From assembly GCF_001640025.1 (NCBI RefSeq), contig NC_031672.1, positions 4,278,001 to 4,342,000 of the forward strand: DNA of 64,000 nucleotides. The letters run 5' to 3'. This DNA is from Sugiyamaella lignohabitans. Taxonomy: Eukaryota; Ascomycota; Dipodascomycetes; Dipodascales; Trichomonascaceae. The notes below the pieces were generated by a model. That model was not told the DNA's origin. It saw nothing but the letters and a program-made list of their open reading frames with translations, and made no database searches. The first letter of the stretch is position 1. Each line of letters opens with the position of its first letter. Of this stretch, positions 19,380-27,831 are shown piece by piece. Position numbers and translations under genes: made by a program.

Positions 19380-20501
19380 ATGACTCAAGAACTTGTTATT
19401 CTTGGAGGTAACTTTGCAGGATTTGTTGGTGCAAAGACTGTCTTGGATAAGATTAACCCCAAGTTGGGACAAAGGGCATTCCATGTTACTTTGATTTCTG
19501 CTTCAACCCATGCTTATTTCAATGTTGGAGCACCTCGTCTCCTAGTTGAGCCTGACAAGATTGATAGTACTCTGTTTTCTATCGAAAAGGCTTTCGCAAA
19601 GTACCCAAAATCACAGTTCACCTTTATTCAGGGTACGGTTACCAACGTTGATACCACCTCTCAATCGATTTCATATCAAAAGCCCAACCAGACTGTTGCT
19701 ACTGCTAGCTATGATTCCCTTATCATTGCTACTGGTGCTAGAACTGAGAATGTCTCTTACAAGCTCGTAGGCAGCCATGAAGAAACTGTTGACGCTGTGA
19801 AGACCCTGAACAATGCAGTTAAGGCTGCTAAGACTATTGCTATTGGTGGTGGTGGCCCTACCGGTGTTGAAACTGCTGGTGAACTTAGTTCTACTTATCC
19901 AAGCAAGAAGGTTACTCTTTATACTGGTGCCTCTCGTCCTCTTGAGCATCTTGGCAAGCTAGGTGGCCCTGCTGAAAAGAAGCTTGTGAACCTTGGTGTC
20001 AAGGTTATTAACAACGTAAAGGTTTTGTCTGCTTCTGCTACTGCTGATGGTAAAACCACGTTGAAGTTGTCTGATGGTTCTGAGTCTGTTGTTGATCTTT
20101 ATATCCCTGTTGTTGGTGTTCGCGCTAATACAGAGTTCCTTGATTCGTCTTTCCTTGATAAAAGTGGATTTGTTGTTACTGACGATAACTTGAGAGTTAA
20201 GGGTTTGAAGCATGTCTATGCTCTTGGTGATGTTATTTCCGGTACCGCTAAGACTGTCATTGACTTGGATAAGGCTCAAAAGCAAGTCATTGAGGCTACT
20301 CTATTGAATGAACACGTAAGCTCCTCAAATAAGCTTATTCCTCACCCCCATCCTAAAGAAATTACTGCTGCTGTTCCAATTTCGAAGAACGGTGGAGTTG
20401 GTGTCGTCAATGGATGGGGCTTGCCCAGTTTTCTTGTTAAATTTGCCAAGGCCAAGGATTATATGATCCCTAAGGCCCCTGGTCTCTTCGGTATTGCTTA
20501 A
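19380..20501 (+). CDS. AIF2/FSP1-like FAD-dependent NAD(P)H oxidoreductase
   Basis: A 373-residue two-dinucleotide-binding-domain flavoprotein of the AMID/FSP1 (AIFM2) and type II NADH dehydrogenase-like family. VILGGNFAGFVGAKTVL at the N-terminus is the FAD motif. SLIIATGA precedes the NAD(P)H-binding motif AIGGGGPTGVETAGEL, and HVYALGDV closes the FAD site. Family members reduce quinones using NAD(P)H in the cytosol or on lipid droplets and mitochondria. No N-myristoylation signal, targeting peptide or membrane segment is seen, so a cytosolic enzyme is likely. Strong T-ending codon use suggests high expression. The promoter has two ATGTCCGATA sites and a TATA box. Confidence 0.8.
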   Translation: MTQELVILGGNFAGFVGAKTVLDKINPKLGQRAFHVTLISASTHAYFNVGAPRLLVEPDKIDSTLFSIEKAFAKYPKSQFTFIQGTVTNVDTTSQSISYQKPNQTVATASYDSLIIATGARTENVSYKLVGSHEETVDAVKTLNNAVKAAKTIAIGGGGPTGVETAGELSSTYPSKKVTLYTGASRPLEHLGKLGGPAEKKLVNLGVKVINNVKVLSASATADGKTTLKLSDGSESVVDLYIPVVGVRANTEFLDSSFLDKSGFVVTDDNLRVKGLKHVYALGDVISGTAKTVIDLDKAQKQVIEATLLNEHVSSSNKLIPHPHPKEITAAVPISKNGGVGVVNGWGLPSFLVKFAKAKDYMIPKAPGLFGIA

Positions 20502-20616
20502 AGGACTAATATATAATGTAATTTTTATGCTAATTAATTTATTTGTATCTTAATAGATGTCTCTTGACTACCTCGATACTTTCGAAACGCGTATTTCTGA
20601 AGAGGAAATGCATCCA

Positions 20617-20634
20617 GTGAGATTCGAACCTCAC
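20617..20634 (-). other. tRNA T-arm-like B-box fragment
   Basis: On the minus strand a GGTTCGAATCT B-box-like core lies between GTGAG and CTCAC and is followed by TGGATGCA, which resembles the 3' end of a tRNA. One extra G makes the loop 8 nt, and no matching 5' acceptor or A box is found upstream. It looks like a tRNA relic or an isolated TFIIIC site, 59 bp from a real tRNA gene. Confidence 0.35.
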
Positions 20635-20692
20635 CATGCTGGCGTTTCAATGTTGTCTCTAATGAAGTTGAAATATTTTTTGGACATCACAA

Positions 20693-20764
20693 TCCGCAAT
20701 AGTTTAATGGCTAGAATCTCCGCCTGTCACGCGGGAGATCTGGGTTCGATTCCCAGTTGCGGAG
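20693..20764 (+). tRNA. tRNA-Asp (anticodon GTC)
   Basis: A 72-nt intronless tRNA. The acceptor arm TCCGCAA pairs with TTGCGGA and the discriminator is G. The D arm is GTTTAATGGCTAGAAT. The anticodon stem TCCGC/GCGGG has loop CTGTCAC with GTC at 34-36, and the T arm is CTGGG TTCGATT CCCAG. The D arm and acceptor closely match yeast tRNA-Asp. A run of T from 20769 is the Pol III terminator. Confidence 0.95.
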
Positions 20765-21073
20765 CATCCTTTTTTTTTTTGAATCCCTCCTCACATCTTC
20801 ATGAAGTCCCGGCGTTGTGTCTAAATACACATCATTCTACAGCTTTCCCTTTCCCTGGGGGTGTTTATCATCTATGAATCTCGTGCTGTATCTATACTAG
20901 ATCATTGTATCATATTGAATGAAAAGACTGTGAGCTACAAACAGCAGTGTCCACAACTGGTACGGAAAAACGACTATCAATCAATTAAGAATATATATAT
21001 ATTTCAGCTAGATTATGCCCTCTTGCATTAATGCTAATATACAACTGCTAAGCAAATTACGTATAATGTCAAC
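20765..21073. other. Intergenic region after tRNA-Asp
   Basis: A 309-bp region that begins with the Pol III terminator (T run at 20769-20780), then AT-rich sequence including a TATATATAT run near 20992 that probably serves 3' end formation of the minus-strand dioxygenase gene. Nothing else is seen. Confidence 0.5.
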
Positions 21074-22150
21074 CTAAAATGACCAGATAGAGGCAGGAAG
21101 CCCACTCAAATCCAAATACTTGGCTCGCGTTGCTTTCTTAGACAAAAGAGTACCAGCAAGGACTACAAGCGGACTGAAATGATCTTGCGCACCGACAGGT
21201 TGGACAGCACTTGCACCAGGCCAAGACTGCCACTTCTCAAGGAGAGAAAGGCGCGAGTCCCTCTGCTCCTCATCAGAGCCCTCTCTATCGGCAGTCAATA
21301 CTTGATTCATATGTTGCTCGAATTTTTCTGCGACGGCATAGAATTTCTGCTTAGTAGGAGGAGGTGCGAGCAAACCATCAAAATTATGGAAAGTAGTTCC
21401 ACTACCAAGGAAAGCGATTCCTTGCTCTCGAAGAGGAGCCAGAGCTCGTCCTAGTTTTAACAGCTCGGTAGGATTCTGTGACTTCAAAACGGATATCATG
21501 ATCAATGGAATATCGAGTCCACCAGGAGCAATCACTTTCAATGGAACAAACACGCCATGATCCCAACCTCGTTTGCTGTCCAAAGTTACATTTGAAAACC
21601 CACCCTTCTTAATTGCACCAGCTACCAACTCTGCAACTTGAACAGAACCCTCAGCCTTGTAAGTATACTGATAAGTTTCCTTTGGAAAACCATAATAATC
21701 AAAGAGTAACTCGGATGTCGTTCTTGTAGAAACAGCAGGAATTGCAGTCTCCCAATGAGCGGTAACCACAACAAGTGCCTTTGGTTTATTTGGTCCATTA
21801 AGATTCAATAAGGATGAGCCATGCTTACCAAGGAAGTCGACTAAATCTTTATGATCAGGGACATTTAGGAGCGGCAGAGGACCACCTCCATGTGATACAA
21901 ATAATGCAGGTGCTATTTCAGGCATGATATTCCTTGTCTCTACCTTCTCTAAGAGATGCGAACTAGGCGATTTCAAAGTTGATGAACCAGATCCAGGTAA
22001 TCCAGCTGATACCAAGTCAGAATGTTGCTTCGACTGAATAATGTTGTCAGATGATTTGATAAAAAAATACCCTGCAATGGTTGCTAATGCCAGAACGATA
22101 ATTGAAATTATACAATGCTGGGACCGTCTAGAGTATTCTCCTGATGACAT
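21074..22150 (-). CDS. LigB/DODA-type extradiol ring-cleavage dioxygenase with N-terminal membrane anchor
   Basis: A 358-residue protein. One hydrophobic segment near residues 12-31 (HCIISIIVLALATIAGYFFI) is a signal anchor. The rest is a class III extradiol dioxygenase domain like 4,5-DOPA dioxygenase: LFVSHGGGPLPLL and TAHWE supply metal-binding and active-site histidines, GWDHGVFVPLKV is the catalytic block, and GSGTTFHNF and a DHFSPLVVL end complete the site. Class III enzymes normally use non-heme Fe(II) or Zn to open catecholic rings. The membrane anchor is unusual; it would place the domain in the ER or secretory lumen or on a membrane. Substrate unknown. It is divergent from the DenD-like gene. 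Confidence 0.8.
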   Translation of the reverse strand: MSSGEYSRRSQHCIISIIVLALATIAGYFFIKSSDNIIQSKQHSDLVSAGLPGSGSSTLKSPSSHLLEKVETRNIMPEIAPALFVSHGGGPLPLLNVPDHKDLVDFLGKHGSSLLNLNGPNKPKALVVVTAHWETAIPAVSTRTTSELLFDYYGFPKETYQYTYKAEGSVQVAELVAGAIKKGGFSNVTLDSKRGWDHGVFVPLKVIAPGGLDIPLIMISVLKSQNPTELLKLGRALAPLREQGIAFLGSGTTFHNFDGLLAPPPTKQKFYAVAEKFEQHMNQVLTADREGSDEEQRDSRLSLLEKWQSWPGASAVQPVGAQDHFSPLVVLAGTLLSKKATRAKYLDLSGLPASIWSF

Positions 22151-22949
22151 TTATATATAGCGCTGCTATATATAAGTACGACTAATTAGCTGTGAACAGA
22201 ATCACTCATCCAGACCATATCTGGCTCAGGATTTATATATGAAGTACGCGATGCCGTCGTCCGACATCCTTACATAATACGCCCTCCCGCTCACATCAGG
22301 TTAATTGTCAGATATCCGACATACCTGATCTGCATGCATGCAGGAAATCTTACTCAAAGTCATGTCAGGGTCTGTCAGCGACATTATTGACGGCCGGCCG
22401 GTAATCGGTAGTACGTTGCCTATGCAAGCTGCTTAAACTCTGATTACTTGGTCCAGGGATTAGTTGACTAAGGGAAATCTTGAAAACGGAATTTATCAGA
22501 TGATATGTGAGTATCAGCCATAGAACCTAACGAATATCTTGAACATAATATTTTACCGTAAGCCCAAGCAAAGTCAAATGGGGTCTAATGATTTCAATTG
22601 GGAAGTTACATATAACTAACAAAACGAGCGGAACTAACTCCAATTATCTACCGTTGGAGTTACAAGGTGCACTTGCATTACTTCGAAATACGACAACGAA
22701 ATGCCATCAAAATAACTCATAACAGAACAGATAAAAACCAAGTTAAACCACAACCGTCTTTTGACACCGCCATCATCTTGGAAACTATGTATGGGGATTT
22801 ATAGTTTGACAGATCCCCCACAGGCCTACAGGCCCCACATATCGTCGACCCCACCCTGCAATCACCCCCACCCCAGTCATCTACCCCATATGGTATATGA
22901 ACAACAGTTATCTTAGTGTCTCAAATACATTGGGGTGAATATATAAATC
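22151..22949. promoter_or_regulatory. Divergent promoter, dioxygenase / DenD-like gene
   Basis: A 799-bp region. Next to the dioxygenase start is a palindromic TATATAG CGCTG CTATATATA block (22152-22175). TCCGACAT occurs at 22260-22267 and 22315-22322, and GGCCGGCCGG near 22392. Close to the other gene, CCCCAC occurs four times at 16-17-bp spacing (22816-22871), and a TATATAAAT box lies near 22941. Confidence 0.55.
22816..22871 (-). promoter_or_regulatory. Four phased CCCCAC (GTGGGG) sites
   Basis: CCCCAC starts at 22816, 22833, 22849 and 22866. On the minus strand it reads GTGGGG, which fits the SYGGRG/Mig1-CreA consensus for carbon catabolite repressors. CCCCAG and CCCCAT follow within 25 bp. 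Confidence 0.45.
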
Positions 22950-23972
22950 ATGTCCAATGCCCCGTTTGTATTGACTGGAAAGTCACCAAATTCAGAAGAA
23001 ATGTCGAGTATCCTTATTACTGGAGCCGGTGGATTTCTTGGAAATAGAATTGCTCAAGCAATTCTTCAGCAAGGCAATGTGAAGAAGTTAGTATTGACTG
23101 ATGTTGTCACCCCCAAATTCACGGGCGGAGGTGACATAGTCCATTGTGTCCAGGCAGATTTGGTCAAAGAACCCGAAAAGGTCATCACTGAGGATTTGGA
23201 TAAGATATTCCTACTTCATGGCATTATGTCTGGTGGCGCAGAGGCAGACTTCGAACTAGGCATGAAGGTCAACCTCGACGCCACCAGATCTATTCTTGAA
23301 ATTTTGCGAAAGAATAACCAAAAGAACAAGAAGCAAGTGAGAGTCGTTTTCACTTCATCTTGTGCTTGCTTTGGTGGTAACTTACCCGATGTAATCGACG
23401 AGTCTACTGCATTGAACCCTCAGTCGTCATATGGAACTGAAAAAGCTATCTGCGAGTTGCTTATCAATGACTATTCAAGAAGAGGATTTCTAGACGGTGT
23501 TATCTTGAGATATCCTACTGTCGTTGTAAGACCAGGCCCTCCTTCATCGGCAACATCAAGTTTTGCCTCGGGTATTATCAGAGAGCCATTAAATAACGAA
23601 GAGGCTATTTTGCCAGTTTCTAAGGATCTAAAAATCTGGGTTGCAGGTACTAACAACATTGTCCGCAACTCTGTTCTCGCATCTACTATTTCTACTGCCA
23701 ATTTCGGCCCTACCAGGGTCGTCAATCTACCCGGAGTTACAGTAACTGTGCACGACATTATCGCTGCCTTAGTTGAGGTAGGGGGTAAGGATAAGGTCAA
23801 GTACATTGTTGAAAAAGAAGATCCAGTATTAGAAAAGATCGTGACATCTTGGCCCGATACCTTTAATACAAGACGTGCTATCAAGCTTGGATTCTTACCC
23901 GATCCAGGCTTCAAGCAAGCTGTCACAGACTTCATTGAAGAGGAAACAGCCAAGAAAAGAAATGCTCAATAA
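22950..23972 (+). CDS. DenD-like extended SDR (NAD-dependent epimerase/dehydratase family)
   Basis: A 340-residue extended SDR. The cofactor motif ILITGAGGFLGNRIAQAIL is near residue 25, the catalytic YxxxK is in SSYGTEKAICELL, and VFTSSCACFGG gives the active-site serine. RYPTVVVRPGPPSS is characteristic of the D-erythronate dehydrogenase (DenD)-like subgroup, which oxidises C4 sugar acids. Yeast members have no proven substrate, so the subgroup is my inference. No signal peptide, so cytosolic. The upstream CCCCAC array suggests carbon-source control. ATG 22950 is first in frame; ATG 23001 (MSSILITG) would also keep the whole domain. Confidence 0.75.
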   Translation: MSNAPFVLTGKSPNSEEMSSILITGAGGFLGNRIAQAILQQGNVKKLVLTDVVTPKFTGGGDIVHCVQADLVKEPEKVITEDLDKIFLLHGIMSGGAEADFELGMKVNLDATRSILEILRKNNQKNKKQVRVVFTSSCACFGGNLPDVIDESTALNPQSSYGTEKAICELLINDYSRRGFLDGVILRYPTVVVRPGPPSSATSSFASGIIREPLNNEEAILPVSKDLKIWVAGTNNIVRNSVLASTISTANFGPTRVVNLPGVTVTVHDIIAALVEVGGKDKVKYIVEKEDPVLEKIVTSWPDTFNTRRAIKLGFLPDPGFKQAVTDFIEEETAKKRNAQ

Positions 23973-24047
23973 GTACAATAAACGCAATTAAAAATATAGA
24001 AAAAATTTATCTAGATAACTATTACGTCTACTAAGTCATAAAGGTTT

Positions 24048-25703
24048 CTACCACCATACAGGTTTGTCATATCCATTGGGTCTACTCGTCTCATTGAATC
24101 CATTCCTTGTTTTATCCATTTTAACCACAGGGCTAAGAACCTTGACTTCTCCGTTAAAACCTGGTGAATCGAATTTGGTCAGATAGCTTGACAGTCGATC
24201 CAGAATTTTGCCATTCAGGAGGGCCTTCAGAGCAGTCGAAGATATAGCATCGACGGAATCATAATATCTGATAGCCTGCATGTCTTTATTTTTGTCTTTA
24301 ATGGTCTGCCATATCTCGTTGGGATATTGTCCCTGAGCCATCAGTAACAAGTCATATTGTACCAGAGAAGTATTAGCCCAATAACTACCACCAACGGTAG
24401 CTCTTTTGTAGACAGCATCAAGAGCGGCAATGGCTCCAATACAACCAGTTCCGTAATCACTCATAGGGAATGGAGGAATAATAGGCTCCTCCCTGCCCAA
24501 AGCACGGCCTTGGGCCCAAGCAAGACCCGAAACACAATCGGCAATCTGCTGCCAACCAGGTCTGTATGACCATTCGCCCTTGAATCCAAAACAGTTCTCT
24601 GAAACATAAATATAACCTTTACCACGGTCTCTACCACGTTTTGCGAAATCATCCGGTCCATATCCTAACTTTTTGAGAGCATTTGTCCTATAACCGTCCA
24701 AAATTATGTCGGCATCAGCAATCAATGCCTCAAATTGCTGACGTCCATCTGCGGTTTTAATGTCAATATCGGTTGTATGCTTGCCAGTATTACCATCAAC
24801 CTGAAAAAATGGTACATCAGAAAGGTTAGGAGAGGTCACCTTGATGACCTTGGCACCATATTCAGCCAGAATACGGCCAATGGTAGGGCCGGCTATAATA
24901 CGGCACATTTCAACAACTTTGAATCCTTCCAATATTTGTGGCTTGCCAGAAATACCAGCTGGTTCGGAGAAAGGAACCTTCGGCGAAGTAGTTTCCAATG
25001 TGGTAACTTCCCATGGTGGCAGGGAGGCAATTTCTTTTCCATGTGGAGTAGCCAAGAACTGTTCTTGAGTCAAAGCCGTGGTTCCGGCCTGTCTGTATTG
25101 TCTATTCAACTCCTCTAGTTCAGCAGCAGTGAACTTCGACACCGCAGTTCCAATGTAGTCGACAATTTCGTCATAATCGGATAGATCAGAGTGAGAAGGT
25201 AATCCAATCATTTTAAGGGTAGTGGAGGCCTCGAGAGAGCCATGGATGTGATAGTATCGACTGTCCTTAGTACGATAAAGATTAGCTGACATCCGTCTAT
25301 AAAGATCGGACTGAGCAGCGAGAAGATCAGTATCCTTGAGATACTTTTTGACACCTTTGTCAAGTTTGTTGTGGCCATTGACAGAAGCCACATATGCCAT
25401 AAGCAAGAACAAGCTAGCATGGTACATCTCAATGTCGACTGTTTGCTCAAAACCATATCGCAGCTTACCGATAGCATTGGCAACTGAACCCTCGACGCCT
25501 TTCAAAGCACTAATAACCTCACACTCTTTGAAAGGACATGGGAGTACTAGCAGATCGGACTCAGAGTTATCAGCAAATCCTGTAGAGAAATGGACCTTAT
25601 CAGCTAACGATCGAGCATCGCTGGGTAGTGAATTGTCAGTATTGCCAACAATACTTTCAAATATAGACTGGGTAGTACTAATGGCACTGTAATTCGACGA
25701 CAT
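24048..25703 (-). CDS. CaiB/BaiF (family III) CoA-transferase-like protein
   Basis: A 551-residue protein of the class III CoA-transferase / alpha-methylacyl-CoA racemase family. The C-terminal half has the typical pattern: GFKVVEMCRIIAGPTIGRIL, EYGAKVIKVTSP, DIDIKTADGRQQFEAL, DIILDGYRTNALKKLGYGP and GYIYVSENCFG; the N-terminal half is a divergent copy of the same fold, as in fungal fusion-type members. These enzymes move CoA between carboxylic acids, which activates catabolic substrates. The exact substrate is unknown. No clear PTS1 (ends KPVWW). It sits divergently from an enol-lactonase-like hydrolase gene, which suggests shared control. Confidence 0.8.
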   Translation of the reverse strand: MSSNYSAISTTQSIFESIVGNTDNSLPSDARSLADKVHFSTGFADNSESDLLVLPCPFKECEVISALKGVEGSVANAIGKLRYGFEQTVDIEMYHASLFLLMAYVASVNGHNKLDKGVKKYLKDTDLLAAQSDLYRRMSANLYRTKDSRYYHIHGSLEASTTLKMIGLPSHSDLSDYDEIVDYIGTAVSKFTAAELEELNRQYRQAGTTALTQEQFLATPHGKEIASLPPWEVTTLETTSPKVPFSEPAGISGKPQILEGFKVVEMCRIIAGPTIGRILAEYGAKVIKVTSPNLSDVPFFQVDGNTGKHTTDIDIKTADGRQQFEALIADADIILDGYRTNALKKLGYGPDDFAKRGRDRGKGYIYVSENCFGFKGEWSYRPGWQQIADCVSGLAWAQGRALGREEPIIPPFPMSDYGTGCIGAIAALDAVYKRATVGGSYWANTSLVQYDLLLMAQGQYPNEIWQTIKDKNKDMQAIRYYDSVDAISSTALKALLNGKILDRLSSYLTKFDSPGFNGEVKVLSPVVKMDKTRNGFNETSRPNGYDKPVWW

Positions 25704-26047
25704 ATTTACAGCTCATGGGTTACAATCGACTGCATCTGATCTATATATATACCATGTTTCTACAGGTATTGGCGTAGGAGCTTTGAAAGTTGAATGTGGA
25801 GAGATCCGATAACACCTATCCGATGCATGCCACCCAGCCGACAATATGTGGGGTGACAACTACCCGACACGAACATCTGTCGGATGATGTTTAAATAATT
25901 AATCGATCCCAAGTAGAAGGGACTAGCAGTTATGATACCCGATAGTTATGGCTGGAGTATACTGAAAAGTATATCATAATGCTATATAAGAACTAGCCGG
26001 ACAATTTGTGGAATTCTGGTAACCGCAAATTATAGCTGATCTGAAAG
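25704..26047. promoter_or_regulatory. Divergent promoter, CoA-transferase / hydrolase
   Basis: A 344-bp region rich in CCGAYA-type sites: TCCGATAA 25805, TCCGATGC 25819, GCCGACAA 25837, CCCGACAC 25863, a reverse TCCGACA at 25878-25884 and CCCGATAG 25938. TATA boxes face each gene: TATATATA near 25742 and TATATAAG at 25983-25990. Confidence 0.6.
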
Positions 26048-26875
26048 ATGAGGATCAAGGGTAAAGAGCTCAATGTCTGGGCTTGTGGGAAAACATCTGG
26101 CAAATTAGCTGGTAAACTAGGCCAGCCAATACAACCAAAAGAATTGACTATATTTTTTATCCATGGCTTGGGATCATCTCAGAACTATTATTATGCCTTG
26201 CTACCAGAGCTTGTCAAAAGAGCCAACTGCATTCTAATGGATACAGAAGGTTCTGCCTTGTCGAGCCTTGGTCCCCTAAAACCTAGTGTAAATTCGATTG
26301 TTGGAGACATAAAGGATCTTTTATTAAGTTATGGAGTAACTGGTAAACTGATAATTGTTGGACATTCAATGGGTGGAATTACTGCTACTAAGTTTGCTGA
26401 AAAGTACCACTCTGTGTCGGGACTGATTTTGATAAGTCCCGTTCATCCCAATGAAACAATTCAAAAAGTCATGGCAAATAGGGCCAAGACTGTTCGAGAG
26501 TCGAACTCAGTTATTGAAATTGCTAATTCCGTGGCCGAGAATGCTCCGGGATCTCTGTCTACCTATCTCCACCGGGCGTTTATTCGAAGTCTGGTCTCCC
26601 AGCAGTCTCCAAGTGGATACGCTGCGATGTGCGAAGTTATCGCCACAGCAGAACCTGCCGACTATTCAAAAATCAACATACCTGTTCTTATTTTGGTTGG
26701 CGAAGATGACAAAACAGCTCCTTACGAAACGTGCAGCAAAGTCATCGAACATAGCCTCAGCGGTCCTACTAATGTCCATAAACTGCGTGGAGTGGGCCAT
26801 TGGCCTTGTATAGAATGCAGTGATGACGTGACTCGAAATATAGTTAACTGGTTACTTGCAAAGGGATTTGCCTAA
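26048..26875 (+). CDS. Alpha/beta hydrolase, enol-lactonase-like
   Basis: A 275-residue alpha/beta hydrolase. The oxyanion strand FFIHGLGSS is at about 37; the nucleophile elbow GHSMGG places Ser107; the acid is in LVGEDDKTAP (D220 or D221) and the histidine in GVGHWPCIE (H251). The full catalytic triad is therefore present. The size and the GEDDKTAP and GHWP blocks resemble 3-oxoadipate enol-lactonase and related C-C or ester hydrolases, which would suit an aromatic or carboxylic-acid breakdown pathway; the substrate is inferred only. No signal peptide, so cytosolic. Divergent from the CoA-transferase gene. Confidence 0.8.
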   Translation: MRIKGKELNVWACGKTSGKLAGKLGQPIQPKELTIFFIHGLGSSQNYYYALLPELVKRANCILMDTEGSALSSLGPLKPSVNSIVGDIKDLLLSYGVTGKLIIVGHSMGGITATKFAEKYHSVSGLILISPVHPNETIQKVMANRAKTVRESNSVIEIANSVAENAPGSLSTYLHRAFIRSLVSQQSPSGYAAMCEVIATAEPADYSKINIPVLILVGEDDKTAPYETCSKVIEHSLSGPTNVHKLRGVGHWPCIECSDDVTRNIVNWLLAKGFA

Positions 26876-27249
26876 CTCTTAGAAAGTACATAATATTATT
26901 ATTGCAAACACTATTCAGAGGTCACTCTTCTCTAGCGCAAGTATGATCGCTGCCGAGCGGGTAAAACCGCTGCTTTCTTGGGTAAGTCAAATTATAGTGA
27001 TAATTCTGGCGGTCCAAAAGCTCTTGCAAATCAATCGCCATAGGAAATGGGGCTCCGCTTCATACGCTGGAGGTTAGCAAAACGGGTTTGTTGGTTTATA
27101 TAGTTTGCAGCTGGCGGAAAAGTGACATGCATATGTATGATAGCCGGCCGATATCGATCAAACTGAACCCGTCGGTCACGCCCTTATGCATCATCATACG
27201 TATATATAAGCAGATCAAATCCGGCTTGTGAAGTATCCATATTGTCATA
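26876..27249. promoter_or_regulatory. Intergenic region before the SnoaL-like gene
   Basis: A 374-bp region. It holds a small inverted repeat AGCGG/CCGCT near 26956, a short GGGGCTCCGC piece near 27047 that may be a relic of the GC element, GCCGGCCGATATCG near 27143, and a TATA box TATATAAG at 27203-27210, 40 bp before the ATG. Confidence 0.45.
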
Positions 27250-27699
27250 ATGTCTCTTGCCAATTACCCTATTACGTTTCCAAATTCCTACTCCAACACA
27301 ACGGTTGAGAGATTTCTGAGCAATTTCTATAGAGTCTCAGATGAAAAGCCTTCGGCAGACCATGATCCATACGTGGACGAGTTCACCAGCGATGCGTACT
27401 TGAAGATTGGACCTAACGAGGCCCTCGGTCACGCTGACATTGGCAAGTTACGCGAGAATATATGGGCTGTGATTTCGGGAAGAAAGCACAGAGTATTCCA
27501 GGTCTTCCCATTTTCCAAAGATAGTGACGAGGTTCAAGAGCTTGCCATTTACGGAGACGTTGATTATACAAACGCCGATGGTAGCACTTTTTCAGTCGAG
27601 TGGACAGCACGATTTGTCTTGTCAGTTAAAGGCGATGTTGTCAAAGCAACTGATTATAGAGTTTTTGTTGGTCCTAAACCAACTCTGGTCAAGGTTTGA
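27250..27699 (+). CDS. NTF2-like / SnoaL-like small protein
   Basis: A 149-residue protein with the alpha+beta pattern of NTF2-like (SnoaL-like) domains: an N-terminal helix ERFLSNFYRVSD, then EFTSDAYLKIGP, a conserved GHADIGKLRENIW helix, an RKHRVFQVFPF strand, ELAIYGDVDYT and SVEWTARFVLS strands. Many fungal proteins of this type are uncharacterised; some are isomerases or cyclases, others bind small hydrophobic ligands. No catalytic assignment is made. No signal peptide. The TATA box is unusually close to the ATG, so the leader must be very short. Confidence 0.7.
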   Translation: MSLANYPITFPNSYSNTTVERFLSNFYRVSDEKPSADHDPYVDEFTSDAYLKIGPNEALGHADIGKLRENIWAVISGRKHRVFQVFPFSKDSDEVQELAIYGDVDYTNADGSTFSVEWTARFVLSVKGDVVKATDYRVFVGPKPTLVKV

Positions 27700-27831
27700 T
27701 ATGTAAGTAATGTAATAAAAAAAATTAGTCGTTATTATTATCTTGAAAAACAACTCTAAAAGATGCCGGAATGGCCATTGCATCTCAATAATAACTAGAA
27801 ACATAAAATAACTTAATTGATCCAGACAGGC

